From NCBI GenBank assembly GCA_033064195.1, contig JARBJD010000022.1, forward strand, positions 310,001 through 374,000: a DNA stretch of 64,000 nucleotides, written 5' to 3'. This DNA comes from Blattamonas nauphoetae. Lineage: Eukaryota > Preaxostyla > Oxymonadida. A model generated the notes under the pieces. It ran no database searches, was not told where the DNA came from, and saw nothing but the letters and a program-made list of their open reading frames with translations. Below, in pieces: positions 41,861 through 54,600 of the stretch. Positions within the stretch are counted from its first letter, which is position 1; every line of letters starts with the position of its first letter. The translations under genes were made by a program, and so were the position numbers.

Positions 41861-42287
41861 AATTAACATCTTTTGTCATCCTCATTTTGGTGTTTCAATT
41901 ATGATGTTAAGCGGATGGACAAGACCAAATCGGATAAGGACATTATAATCACACTGGAACTCCTCCCCACCTCCATTCGTTTTCGTTTTCGATTTTCTTT
42001 CAGGACTACGTCTTCCATCTTTTCAATTCACTTTTTTCAACCTCTTTCTCATCATTTGTCTGAAATAGATGTCTTGATCATGCTCAAATCTGAAGTGGAC
42101 AGAAATAAATGAAATCAGGAAAACTCCCAACATCAGCTTGTATCTTTCAAGTTTTCTGCTCAAATTCACAGATTAGCTTAACCACATGCCTCCTCTGTTC
42201 TTTCAAACACAATCGCTCAATTGCTCCTCTCCCAATGTCGTTCTGTCCTGATGAGAAGTTGTCTGCTCTCTAAAACTGGCCCAAACA
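41861..42287. other. Intergenic stretch without supported gene
   Basis: About 430 nt with frequent stops in all frames. One 79-codon frame (41873-42112) is Phe/Ser/His-rich, lacks homology I can recognise and is probably chance. No RNA gene or repeat recognised. Confidence 0.5.
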
Positions 42288-42644
42288 GACGATGCACATC
42301 TTCCATTTCCATCGTCCAAAGACAACGGTGACTCTTTCACTCTTCAATCGTGCTCACTCGACGGTACCTCCAACCCATCAGCTGATCCCACCGAAGTGAT
42401 CTCGAAGCTCGACAGAGGATGAGGAGGACATGACAGCATAACATCAGGATTCGTCAGATTTTGGGGAGGAATAGGGAGGGTGACGAGAGATAACGGAAGG
42501 ATTGTCAATCTGGAGCTGTCAGGAGCAACGTGGAGCAGGTTCAGGCAGATAATGGGATCCTACCCGACACATCTGTCAAGCATCAAAGAAGAAGGTGTGG
42601 AACAGGAGGAAATAATGTCGAGAAGAGAGAGGAGAAGCCAGTGA
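42288..42644 (+). pseudogene. Decayed fragment of an LRR-like protein
   Basis: A frame from about 42288 to 42644 has no start codon and one internal TGA at 42420. Downstream of it the translation reads 'GFVRFWGGIGRVTRDNGR', then 'IVNLELSGATWSRFR'. The Trp-Gly, GRV, 'GRIVNLELSG' pattern resembles the N-terminal cap and first repeat of leucine-rich-repeat receptor or surface proteins. The fragment is short and isolated in an otherwise gene-poor gap, so it reads as a remnant of a host surface-protein gene rather than a working gene. Chance resemblance cannot be excluded. Confidence 0.35.
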
Positions 42645-42678
42645 GGGAGAGAAGGGAGAAGCCAGTGAGGGAGAGAAG
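42631..42678 (+). repeat. 24-nt tandem repeat, two copies
   Basis: Unit GGAGAAGCCAGTGAGGGAGA plus GAAG, twice without mismatch, followed by a partial third unit. Purine-rich. In one frame it encodes an eight-residue EKPVRERR repeat. Probably simple replication slippage. Confidence 0.8.
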
Positions 42679-42807
42679 GGAGAGCAGACGAGAGGAATCA
42701 TGTTGTATGAAATGACTTTGGATACCGATGAGAACGATTCAATGCCACAAATGCGACTTCACTGAATAATACCCACACAGTGACCAAGCAGAAACATGAG
42801 ACCATCT

Positions 42808-44979
42808 TTATTCATCTCTCTCACGTTCCATTGATTCGCCAGACTCGCTCTCTTCATCACTCTCTCCATCTTCACGACCCAGTTCTTTTCTTTTCAACAC
42901 CGTCTCTAGAGCATCTCTGACCCTCCCATCTGGGAACGTTCTGAGATCAAAATAACTCGGTGCAACATCGAACAACCATGACGGTGAGATCTGAGTGAGT
43001 GTCGTGGTCACAATACGACCGTCGAGTCTCAGCACTCTGTCGAATAAGATCCATTCCGGACAATCCTTCTCAATGGTCGAGATGCCTTGGCTGACAACAA
43101 GATTGTCCTTCATGGTGATGTATTCATTTTTACGTTGGTGCACTGCCACCTGCATGAAGAAACCTGCTGTCAACGCCTTTCGGATGTTTGAGTAGTAGTG
43201 CGGTGATTCAAAATCTGTCGAAGTGAGCGGGAGCTTCAACCGACTCATTAGCCGCGAAAGTTGGATCCGGATATTGTCTGCAGTTCGAAGATTGCGCTCA
43301 TTCAGGAAATTACGATGTGACCAGTCGGGTTCCGTTTTGTATTTGGAAAGCCAGGCGTGGTAGACATTCAGGAGTGTCAGATGGTCTCCAAATGGATGGT
43401 GAAACTGGCTGTGCGCAAGAGCTGCTTGAAGCTGCTTCTCGTGTCCGAGGGGTTTAAGAAAAATAGATGGAACGCTGAGGAGTGCTGCAATTGAGACAGC
43501 TTCTCTTGAACAATTGTATTTCACGGCCTCGATGACAAATTTGCTCAGATATGGGTCCATTGGAAAGTTAACCATCTGACTTCCCAAATCGGTGATTTTT
43601 CCATCGTTGTCAATCGCCCCGATGTAATTCAGTTCTTCGAGTGCCCTTGTGATTGTCTCTGGCGCAGGATGGTCGATAAAGTCGAAATGAATCAAGTCTT
43701 CAACACCAAGCATTGTAAGCTGGAGGACTAAACTTCTCAGATTCGAACGAAGTATTTCTGGAGTCGTGGTTGCCGGAAACTTTTTCTCGTAAGTTTCTTC
43801 CGTGTACATACGATAGCATTTCCCTGGTTGAGTGCGTCCAGCTCGTCCAGCTCGTTGGTTAGCAGAGGCTTTTGAAATATTCGTTTGAGTGAGAGATTCT
43901 GTGCGGATTCGTGGATGATAACCAATTTGCTTCGACAGACCTGAATCCACAACGTACACAATTCCATTAATAGTCAGCGAGGTTTCAGCAATGTTAGTGG
44001 CAACAATAATCTTTCTCCCTGGTTTTCCTCCAGGATAGCGAGGTTTTGGGGCGGGTTTGAATATTTCTTCCTGTTGAGAAGGTGGTAGCAATGAATAAAG
44101 AGGAAGAACAATTGCTTCGGAAATCTCTTCCTCATCAATGTCTTCTGAATACTTTTGAAGTTTTTTCTCGATGGCAGCACAGACTTTCGTGATTTCCTCC
44201 TCACCACTCAAGAATAAAAGAATATCTCCAACTTTCTCAAGTGTATGGATTTGTACAACAGTATCAATGCATGCTGACAGGCAATTACAAACACTCTGTG
44301 GGGTGTATAGGATCTGAACTGGATACATTTTTCCAGGGACTTGAAACAGTGGTGCATCGTTGAAGTATTTCTGAAATTTGTGTGTGTCAAGTGTTGCACT
44401 CATCACTATCAGTTTCAGATCCTTTCGGCGTGTGAGAGCTCGTTTCATTAGGCTGAACAGAATATCGGTACTCACTGTTCGTTCGTGTGCTTCGTCAAGA
44501 ATGACCACGGAATATCGCGACATTTTTGGGTCATGCACAGCCTCTGTCACCAGTCGTCCATCTGTCAGATATGTCAAGAACGTACCTGCAGATGTCTTGT
44601 CATCAAATCTGATCTGGTATCCCACTTCGTATCCAAGCGTCACATCCATTTCTTCGGCAACTCGACGGGCTATACTCACTGCTGCAACACGTCTCGGCTG
44701 TGTGCATCCGATTCGCATGCCATTCGCAGTATAGCCAGCTTCGACGAGATATTGAGGAATCTGAGTGGACTTTCCACAACCAGTCTCTCCTTGCAGAATA
44801 ACAATCTGATTTGAATGAATTGATTTCAGAATATCGTTTCGGAACTGAGCAATTGGCAGTTTCTCTCGGAATTCCTGCAGAGAATAGAATTTGCGTGAGT
44901 GGTGTCGGCTCGTCGATTGTTTCCATCCACCATTCGATTTCATGTGCGGCGGGATGTAAGCTCGTGGTTTTCCTGACAT
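42808..44979 (-). CDS. DHX15: DEAH-box RNA helicase Prp43/DHX15
   Basis: Prp43 releases spliced intron lariats and acts in ribosome assembly. One intronless frame of 723 codons. Motifs: I GETGCGKST (about 64-72), Ia TQPRRVAA, II DEAH, III SAT, V region NIAETSLTINGI, VI QRAGRAGRT. The ratchet/winged-helix region ('ALEELNYIGAID') and the OB-fold end follow ('CPEWILFDRV', 'SWLFDVAPSYFDL'), as in Prp43 rather than Prp2/16/22, which carry longer N-termini. Slightly shorter than the usual ~770. An odd feature is the N-terminus MSGKPRAYIPPHMKSNGGW, which resembles the eIF4E-binding leader of Ded1/DDX3 DEAD-box helicases rather than Prp43. Confidence 0.9.
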   Translation of the reverse strand: MSGKPRAYIPPHMKSNGGWKQSTSRHHSRKFYSLQEFREKLPIAQFRNDILKSIHSNQIVILQGETGCGKSTQIPQYLVEAGYTANGMRIGCTQPRRVAAVSIARRVAEEMDVTLGYEVGYQIRFDDKTSAGTFLTYLTDGRLVTEAVHDPKMSRYSVVILDEAHERTVSTDILFSLMKRALTRRKDLKLIVMSATLDTHKFQKYFNDAPLFQVPGKMYPVQILYTPQSVCNCLSACIDTVVQIHTLEKVGDILLFLSGEEEITKVCAAIEKKLQKYSEDIDEEEISEAIVLPLYSLLPPSQQEEIFKPAPKPRYPGGKPGRKIIVATNIAETSLTINGIVYVVDSGLSKQIGYHPRIRTESLTQTNISKASANQRAGRAGRTQPGKCYRMYTEETYEKKFPATTTPEILRSNLRSLVLQLTMLGVEDLIHFDFIDHPAPETITRALEELNYIGAIDNDGKITDLGSQMVNFPMDPYLSKFVIEAVKYNCSREAVSIAALLSVPSIFLKPLGHEKQLQAALAHSQFHHPFGDHLTLLNVYHAWLSKYKTEPDWSHRNFLNERNLRTADNIRIQLSRLMSRLKLPLTSTDFESPHYYSNIRKALTAGFFMQVAVHQRKNEYITMKDNLVVSQGISTIEKDCPEWILFDRVLRLDGRIVTTTLTQISPSWLFDVAPSYFDLRTFPDGRVRDALETVLKRKELGREDGESDEESESGESMERERDE

Positions 44980-45212
44980 AGAAAAAGATTAATTTTGTTT
45001 GAGATAATCGGAATGCCAACAGAAAAAAATAACACTCTGATCTATTGACTTTCGACAAATTGAGTCCTGAGGAGTATCCCTCTGAATGACAAATGGAAAA
45101 ACGAAGGATAATTACATCAAATGGAGTTTTGATTGAATAGAATCCATTGAGAAGTCAATACATCGGCTTCACTTTCTGTCGTTGACAACGTTCAGTTGTG
45201 TCTCATTTGAAA

Positions 45213-45447
45213 ATGATGTCGTTATTTCATGAGATTGTTCTGGACAGAAAGAGATCCATTCATGAAAAATACGATGTGGTGAAGTGGATGTATGTTGTGA
45301 AGAGCGAAATGAATGAATGAAGTCATACCAAGGAACGTCCTTGAAAGACTCTCGTCCAACAGCGACCTGTCAAACACAGATCGTCGAAAGAAGAATATGA
45401 AGTTGGGAAAATCACAGAAGGGAGGATTGGTTGATATGTGTAAGTGA
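45213..45447 (+). CDS. Possible tiny two-exon gene (63 residues)
   Basis: Exons 45213-45289 and 45333-45447 with a 43-nt GT-AG intron give MMSLFHEIVLDRKRSIHEKY, continuing into 'NVLERLSSNSDLSNTDRRK' and ending VDMCK. The frame is kept and the composition is protein-like, but there is no homologue I recognise and the gene is short, so chance is a serious alternative. It is divergent from Prp43. The rest of the 44980-45675 gap shows nothing else. Confidence 0.3.
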
Positions 45448-45675
45448 GAGAGAACATAAAATTTGAATTGAGAGTGGGCAGAGTGGCATGAAAACAAGAA
45501 ATTCTTTGTGTGAGAAGAAAGAAACAGGATGAAGTGAAATATAAACAATACTATAGATTTGAACAGTGTATTGGCAAGCTATGATCTGCTTCAGCTTGTT
45601 TCTCTTCTCTGTGAAGTGAGATCAAATGATGCAACGAGTGTGACGATGGTTGAGAGATGAAACGATTGATGAGAT

Positions 45676-48600
45676 TTAGGGATGCAAGATGGTGTCGTTT
45701 CCATCTGATTTCTTCTCAGTTTCGGCTGGATCGTCTTTCGTCTTTCCGTTGAAGTGTTGCGAGATGCTTGCGAGTGTTGGTCGCTTCAGAGGATCAATTT
45801 GGAGGCAGTTTTCGATCAGCTCTGCCATTTCGGGAGATATGTGATCCATTTTTGGAAGGATCCCACTCCCCAGTTGCCGCTGTGCGTTGATTCCGTCAAT
45901 CTCACCGAATGGTACAAGATCAGTCTCAATTTCCCACAAGATCAGGCCGAGCCGAAAAACCGTCCCATGGCTGGCATCCACAATCTGCTTTCCATCAGCC
46001 TCTTCTGGCGGAACCCATCGTTGCTCCTCGTTGTGTCTGATCTCCGCGTTCTCTCCACCACGGATATGCGTTTGCGATATTGTGGCGATAGCTTTGGGGG
46101 TGTCTAGTCGGAAGAGGATGTCGTCATTTGCATCAAATAGAACCCAGTGCGAGGTCAGTTTCGACAGAATGTCTGAGTGTGGCTTCTCTCTGGCAAGACG
46201 GGCCAACCCACGCGTGATCTTCTGCTTCACGGCTGTCTTGTCCATCAGAATCGGATTGAGAGTGTTGTGTTGTCTGTGGAGACGGTGGTAAAGTGTCTCT
46301 CGGACAATGACGGTCATTTCACAAACTTTCTCATCTCGAATGATAACCGCTTTCACTGCTTGTTCGCTTGTATCGAGCTGTTCTTCTGGTTCGAGGAGAG
46401 GGACAACAGGTTCTGACAGGTGCTTCTCCTCCTCATTCGTCGTGTATGACTCATTGTCGGAGAACGTGAGGGCACTGTTGGCTTTGATGACGTTTGCGGA
46501 GTGGTCGAAGTTATTGTCTCCGAGTTCCTCAATCTTGATCTCAACTTGGTCCAGTTCTTCCGTTTCTTGTTGAGCTTCCTTCTTCACCTTCGATTTCTTG
46601 TGGCGTCGACAGAGGAGAACAATCATGAGGAGGAAGATGAAGAGCAGAGTCACTACAACTCCAATAATGATTGGAATCATCGTTTTCATCATCTCTTTCG
46701 TTTGTGCTTTCTTTTCTGATGCTGCCGTCACCTTCACAAGGAAGTCCGACGTCACCACGCCATTTCCACACTTCAGACGACCTCGCCATTCGTTCGCGTC
46801 TGTCAGTCTCGAAAGATGCGTTGTCAAACTCAGCGTGAGGTTCAGATGCGTCTCGTTCCAAAATGTCGTCGGAGCAGAAGTGAGATCGACAACGGTGGAG
46901 TCTGTTTCGTTCCCTTTCGAGAAGATCTCAAGCAACAATGAGCATGGAATCAGTGTTGTTCCTTGCAGGTTGATTGAGAAGACTCCTGTTTTCCGATCTT
47001 TCGAAGACGAACACTCATTCACTGCGAGAGTCGGGATGAACAGAGGAGCATCCACATTCACAATCGCACTTGTGAGCAGGCAATCTGAAGAAATCCAAGT
47101 CGACGATCCTTCTTTGAAACCATCACCGCCAGACAGGCTTAAAATCTCGATTTTTGACTCGTTCAAACAAGCAATGTTTCGATGGAAGGACGGGAACAAC
47201 GAGTGGTCAATTGAGTTGTCTTCAAACGCACTTGTGTGCAGAGACACTGATCCTCCATCCACAACCAACGCACCCATCGCGAGCTGAGTGAATGTTGTTC
47301 CAAACACTTTCGTTGAGGTGTTCGTCAGTTTCATCATTCCACTTGACCAACTGCACAACTCTTCTCCATTCCATTCTGAGCTCCCCAAAACACCATCAAA
47401 CACACAGTCCCGAAGCGTCAACTGCGATTTTCCATTCGAAGCTGACAGAAATGTCGATCCAGTCCAGTCCGACACAGTGACATGTTCTAGCTGAGCTGAA
47501 TCGAACGAAGAAAGCGAGATCAGAGGACATGACGAGGAGAGAGAGATGAAAGTTGTGTTCGTCAGTGTCAGTGCTCCTCTACTTAATTTCACAACCAAAC
47601 TCCCGATTTCTGTCGAACAGCTCACATTCACTTTCTCCAAAGCGAGAAGCCCCCCTCTGTTTTCAAACACTCCTTCATCCGAGGTCAGCGTTGACGAGTC
47701 CAGATTCACAACAATCTCGCTGATCGTCAGAGAATCCAGTCCATTCACTTCGCCATTCACAATCTGACCCTTCCCAACCACCAACAGAGATCCTGAGTGT
47801 CGTAACGAGCTGACAATAACATCAAATTCATCAAATTTCATTTTTGATCCAAGTTCACCATTTCCACTGATCTTCACTGTCGCTTCTTTTGTCAACCCAA
47901 ATCCAGTGTCGACGGTGCGACAAGGAAGCTTGGCATTTCCACACAGTGGATGGTCTGTCGATGACGAGGTTGTCTCAACAATAATCTCACCCTCGGTGCG
48001 ACTGTGGAAACAATACAGAAGCGAGTATGGGTTGTATTTCTCGTCGATGGAGGGTGTCGACTGGTCTCGTTCAATCATCACACTCGACAGAGCACAGCTC
48101 ACGTTGAATGTTCCGGTCCAGCTCTCCTCCTTCTCCGACTCCGAATCAGCTCCTTTCAACAGAACCCACTGAGACTTCCCATTTGACAGGCTTCCTCCCA
48201 TTTTTGTGTTTTTCATCGAAACGTGGTGTGTGTCTGATAGCGAGGCCTCGAGGATGGAAGGACCATCTGAACTTCGCTCGACTTGTTCGAACGAGCAGGA
48301 TTCGACGATCACAGAGCTCGAAGTGGAGAACAGAGAAGTTGTTGTTTTGATCGAAGACGATGTCACGTCATTCATGTTCAGCGAGCCATCTGACATGCCG
48401 ATCAGATGAACATTCAAAATTGATGTGGATGGGGATGACAACGAGCAGGTCAGAAGAGAGAGGGAGCTTTGAGTGGAGGCGATGAACGAAGATGAATGGC
48501 GAGTTGATGAGAAGAGAAGAGAGAGTGTGTTGAGTGTCAGATGAGACTCCATCAATCCATCTCGAACCACTTCAATTCGTCCATCTTCAGAAAGACTCAG

Positions 48601-51600
48601 TTCAGACAAAGGGGTCTTCCCAACGATCGAGAACTCTCCCTTCGCTTTCAATGTGGTCACTAGAGGCGCAGAGTTGATGATGGTCATCGATCCAAGGTTT
48701 GCTGATTTCATTCGATCCAGTCCAAAGTGCAGTGTTTCACAGAAAAGGAAGAAGTGCCCACATTTCAAGAAAGGCCATCCAGACTCGTCCACTTCCACTG
48801 TTTCTGCAATGTCAACCAGATAAGGAAGAATTGAGCTGTTCACACCAGTTTTCGAGTCGTCTGCCCAGATCGACCGTTCTTTCGATGTGTCCCAGCTTCC
48901 TTCCCACAGAGCTGCTTGAATGATCGAATCTAAATCGCCTCCAAACAGATACACGTCAATCCCTGCTATCGATTCAGCTGTGTTTTGAGTGTGTGCAGAT
49001 GTCACATCGAATTTTAGATCTGTCGTCGAATAATCGAAAGATGGCGAAGAGGTTGTGTTCACAAGTTCCATCCACACACTGTTTGAACTACCTGAACAGA
49101 TGCACGATGAGAATGTCAGATTGTCCAGCTTGAACGAACTTCCTTCCCGTATCGAGGCAATAATCACTCCTGCCAGCAAATGCGTCGAAGTGACAGAAGA
49201 GAAGGAGGTGTTCCTGACAACCAGACTCGCTCCTTCGTTCACACAAACCAAACATCCAGCAATCGAAGAAACCAACTGGGTGACTAAACTGTCTTCCAAA
49301 GTCAGCGACGATGATGATGAACAATCAAACAGTGATCCACTTGTCAGTGTTTTGATCTCTATGTTCATCGAGTTCATTTCAGCCTCCTTGCTCACTCCAA
49401 ACAATCCCGAGAGGGTGTTTTTCGTTGTGGCCCCTTCGTTTATTGTCAGAGTGTGTTCTCCTCCATTCAATCTCACTTTCTTGTTCAACATCATTGACTT
49501 CACTTGCTCCACGTTTCCTTTCACTTTGATCGTCACATCTGTCTTATCTCCAAATCGCTTCCAAAGCGACGGTAGAGACTTGCATGGATAGACCGACAGT
49601 CCACACACTGACATGTCCGACCAGTTCTGATCCAGATGGCCAGTCGAGCCCATCGGAGTGAAGTACAAGTAGAGTGGAACGAGAGGAAGGAAGGTTCCTT
49701 CTTGGCCAACAAATTGAGTCGCTGTCGACGAATCTTTTGTCCAATCCAGTTTCATGGTGTTCTCGAGAACAGATCTGCTGAGTTGTGGGTGAGAGAGAAG
49801 GAGAAAGTCTGATTGGATTCCTGTCGACACACAATTCTCGAATGATGAGTCAGCAGAGAGGAGAAACGATGAAGTGTCAGTGAGAAGAGTGATGTCAAGC
49901 ACGCCCGACCCTTCAGTGTGTGTCGACGAGCATGACACGAATCTGGTCGACTTGAATTCGACGGAGCAGCCTCCTTCAACACTTCCGGACAGAACTGATC
50001 CTGAAGCCGAGGAGGTAAAAGCGGAGAACGAACATGAAGTCACAGAGAGAGACGCAGTGTCGGCCAAGCTGACGAACGACGATGATGACGACGACATTGC
50101 CACATTGGAGAAGTCCAGCATTGAAAGAGACAGAGAAATGCCTGCGGAGACAATGAACGACCCAGACTCTGCAACGGTGACAGTGAGAGCAGATGACTTC
50201 GATTTCAGCGTTTGTGATGTTTGGGTTGTGGTGAACAATGTGTTGAGAGTGGTTGTTGAGGAGAGGATGACAGACGACGACGAGTCTTTCAGTTGATTCC
50301 ATCCATGCGACAGAGACGAGCACGGTAGTTTCTCCTTTCCACACTTGGCGTGATCGAAAAACGATGAATCAACTGCAACATCTCCCGCTGAGTGACAAAA
50401 CATGAAATAGGCGAGAGGGCCAGAGTGTGTGGGTGTTTCCCGATCCTCACCCAAAAATTGTTTCAATTTCAGAAGAGTGAGATCATCCTCGTTACCAAAT
50501 GTCCCGTCAAACGATTCTTCTGTCACAAGCCTTTCAATTCCTGCTCCCACCAGCAACACATCTGTTCCTTCTTTCCCAGCCGTGACGGTGAAAGACACAT
50601 ATTTCATGACGACATCACCAGATGAGAACGAGTCCTTCGTGATGTGGATCACACGACCTTTCTCGTTAGATTCCTCGTTGCACTGAGAGAATGAGACAGT
50701 GTGCAGTTTGATCTTTCCTGAGGATGTTGACTGAATCAGACTTTTTGAATCTGTGGTTGAGAGGGAGGAGAACGAGACTTCACCCAGAGAGAGGCAACTC
50801 GATGCAGTGAGGATAAAAAGCGACGACGCTATCTTTTCGCTGTCAGTAGCCTTCTCAAAGTTGATGGATTCGACAGAGAGAGATTGGGTGGTCAGACTGA
50901 AGGAGCCAGATGACGTGACGGTCAAAGTTTGGCGAGTGGGTGATGTGAACGATGTGATGGCGAACGAAGAGAAGGTTGGAGTGAGTGATTGAGAAAGAGA
51001 ACTTGAAGAGTTCAGCAGTAGTTTCTTCGTTCCTGATTTTTGTTTCTGGAATGCTTTCTCGAACGACGAGCAAGGCAGAGCAATCAATCCACAATTGTTG
51101 TGGTCCATCCCTTCTGAAGCAACAAAGATCTTCTCCTCAGTGTCCGAATGCGGGAACCAGCTCCACAACAGACTCTCCTCCTTCGTTCCCTCCTTTCCTA
51201 CGAACAAGTTCCTTTCCAGTTCTGTGAATTGACGGTCTGTTGGGACTGTGAGAGTGCTTTTCAGTAAAGAGAATGGAGGACTTGACGCGGTTGAGGTGAT
51301 GTCCGTTGTTTCAACGAAAACAATAGATCCTTTCCCGTTCGATGCAATTAAATGCACAACACAGTCTGAGCTTATGGAAAACTGCGAACCATGCGAGAGA
51401 TGAATCAGGGTACCTGCCATAGCGTGTGTGAATTGGAGGGATGTGATTGTTGTCTTGGTAAGAGACATGATTCCTTTGGATCCGATGTCGAACAGACGAG
51501 CAAGATTCTGTCCGAGAGTGGTTGTTGACTCTTTTTCACCAATCTCACAGGAGGTCAGGGAAAGAGAGCCTTGTGAAACTGAGAAAAAACACGATGCTTT

Positions 51601-54600
51601 ACTCGATGAAGACGGAACGAACGAAAGCGACGTCAAATCAAGTGAAGCAGCTGCTCCATCAACCTCAATCCATCCATCAGATGTCTGCGTGACAGTTTGA
51701 ACAGTCGATGAGGACGACATCATTGTGAATCCTTCTGACACCGAGAACAGTGCGTCCAAAGTGAGAGCTCCGTCCACCAACACAGTCGAAATTAGACGAG
51801 CAGAGGCTGAGCGGAAGGCTGAGTCCAACGATGAGCATCTCAGTCGATCAGAGCCACAATTCGGATGCGTACTCTTGAATCCACCTTCTCCAAACGATCC
51901 GCCAGCATGCACTTCAGTAGCAGGCAGAAGGAGGTAGAACAGGAGCGATGACTCGAAGAAGGGATCGTCATTCGTGAGACTGGTGTCTTGAGCGAGGAAC
52001 TGGAGGAGAGGAGTCGAAGCAGTGTCGAAGTGTGGCCACAGGAGAGGGGAGATTGTTTGGGATAGGTTGGGTGAGCTGATGAGGACAATGGTGTCATTTG
52101 AGCCGGAGCGTGACGTGTCAGTGAAGGAGACTGTGTCGAAAGCGATGGTTCCTTCCGTAAAGAAGTGTAGAAGGGGGCACGTTGTCGTCTGAAGCTTTGA
52201 GAAAGACGTGGAGGAAATGGAGCTTGGTTGTGCACCAGCTGAGATGGTAATGATTGGAGTGGTGAAGATGGCTGGTTTTGTTGATCCATATGTCGTGTTA
52301 AATTGGCACTTTGATATCACAATTGGTCCTGACGATGTTTTGACAAGCGAGCATGCGTGTGTGACATCCTCCTTTGAGATCACAGCAATGTCCAACAGTT
52401 CGAGTGCTTCTCCATCTCCCAGCAGCTCAAACACTCCACAACCCGCTTTCGATTTGATGTCCAGATTCGTCACTTTCAGCTTCCCCTGATTGCGCACTTG
52501 AAACAGAAAACTCCCAACAGCCATCGCTTCATCAATCTCCACCAAACTCCGAAGAATGGTTGCTTGTGTTGGTGATTTCGCTGATGTCCCTGTGACGGTC
52601 ACGTCCTGATCAGAGACAACCACGCTCTTCTCCGTGTATGTCATGTTGTGCAGAAATTGGATTGTCTGCGGGATGGCTGATCCATCCACTCCTTTCTGCG
52701 TCAGGAATTTGATGCCATAGCCAAGAGTGGCACAGAATGACGATGTCCATTTGCACGCGGGATCGTCTTTGCCACTTGGGTTTCCATACGGGTCAAGTTC
52801 ACTTCCATTCACTGACACTTTGGGCGATGGGAGGAGTTTGTTTTGGATATCGTCTTTTTGATTATCGTCGATGTCAAGTCCTTCCACAACGACTCTGAAG
52901 TTGAGGGACTGTGACCCACCTCCAAATGAAGAAATTTGCGAAAGAGTCTTCCCAGAGAATACAGAGCTTGTAATAAAGACATCGTTTCCTTCTCCAGCAT
53001 AATTATTCTCAAAACGGGCGTCGTTGGTCGAAGAAGTGTAGAACCTGAGAGGATTGGAGATTGTCGTTGATCCGTTCACAAAGATCGCTCCTCCCTTCCC
53101 CGTCGGATTGTCAAGGGTCTCATCCGCTCCAATCGCTCGACAGTTTGAAAAGGTTGCGTTGAATTTTGAAGAGGAGGCGTGTGTGATGGTCGCTGTGACC
53201 GAATTGCTCACTTCAAGTGCAAGCGCTCCTCCATTCATCGCCGAACAGTTCTCAAAACACGACAGAGTGGCCGTCAGTTTCGTCCCCTTCGCATTCAGTA
53301 CAGCCCCATTCGAAGATGATGTGATCCAGAAGAAGTGAATCGATTGAAATACTACTGATCCCCCTGTGCTCTCGATGAACGAGTGACTCCCAAAATCGAG
53401 TCCAGTTTTGGTGATCGTTGTGCTCTCGAATGTGACAGACCCTCCTGTGTTCCGAATGAAAGAATCTTTGTGCTGGCTGCTCGTGAAAATAATGGTTGGG
53501 GAAGAGAAAACCAAGTGTGATGAGTCCAGTACGACAAACGGGCAATGTTGGATCGAGGAAAGTACAGTGAATGATCCTTCGTAAACTCTGAAGTAACTCT
53601 TCCCTTTCAGCACAATCTCCTCGTCTCCATCCAAGTCGAGCGTGAATTGTGCATATCTGAACGAGAACTGCTGGTCCATTAAAGTGATGGCTGTGAGAGG
53701 ACCGGATTGGGGTGTATTGAACGTAATCTGGAGAAGATCGTCCGTTGCATGGAGAGTTGTCATGAGATCATAGAATGAGGTGAAGAATGAAGACGGTGTA
53801 CCTCGCCAGAAACGAGATGCGACAGGGAAATCGACAGCATAATCATATAGTTTCAAAGGGATGGCGTCAAAGGAAGCATTTGCGGTGTTTGTGAGATAGT
53901 GGGGTTGTCGGCTGATAGACCTGACTGTTACGAGATCAAGATTGTTGCTTGAGAAACCAGAGAAAACCAAATCATTTCCGAAAGAGGTGAGAAGAGCATC
54001 GCTCGATTGGTTGGCAAGATTGTTGGAGAAGAAAGTGTTTGTGAGATTAACTTGAGATGTAGAGCCAGATGAAGTGAAATCGCAGCAGCCAGCTCGGCCA
54101 GATGAAGAACAACGACTGAAATCGGAGTTGTCAATCATAACAAGCCCACTTGTCGACGAATCTATCACACTTCCTCCATTTCCCGCGTTTTGCTTTATCT
54201 CCATGAACCAGCAACGCCTGACAGAGAACGCGGCTGTGCCAGAAAGTGTGATGGCGGCTGTTTGGGTGAGTGAGATTGTGTTCATAACTGACAGTTCAAA
54301 TGTCGCGGAACCAGCCGAGAACGAGAAAAGGGGGACAGTGTGGTCGACGATCTGTTCAACCCAAACATTCGATAGGTGGACCTTGGCTGCGGCTGAGTCG
54401 AGAGAGACGAGAGTGGCAGAAGGAGAGGAAGGGTGGAGAGAGAGCGAAGTCAGGGAGACATTCCCAGTTCCACCCACCTTCACCCCTTCCGATTTAATTT
54501 GGCTGAACATCGAGCTGTTCACATCCCATCCCATCCCTTGAAACTCAACTGAAATTGTAAGTGTGGTTTCTGCGAGAGTGAACACACCAGAGTCAACATG

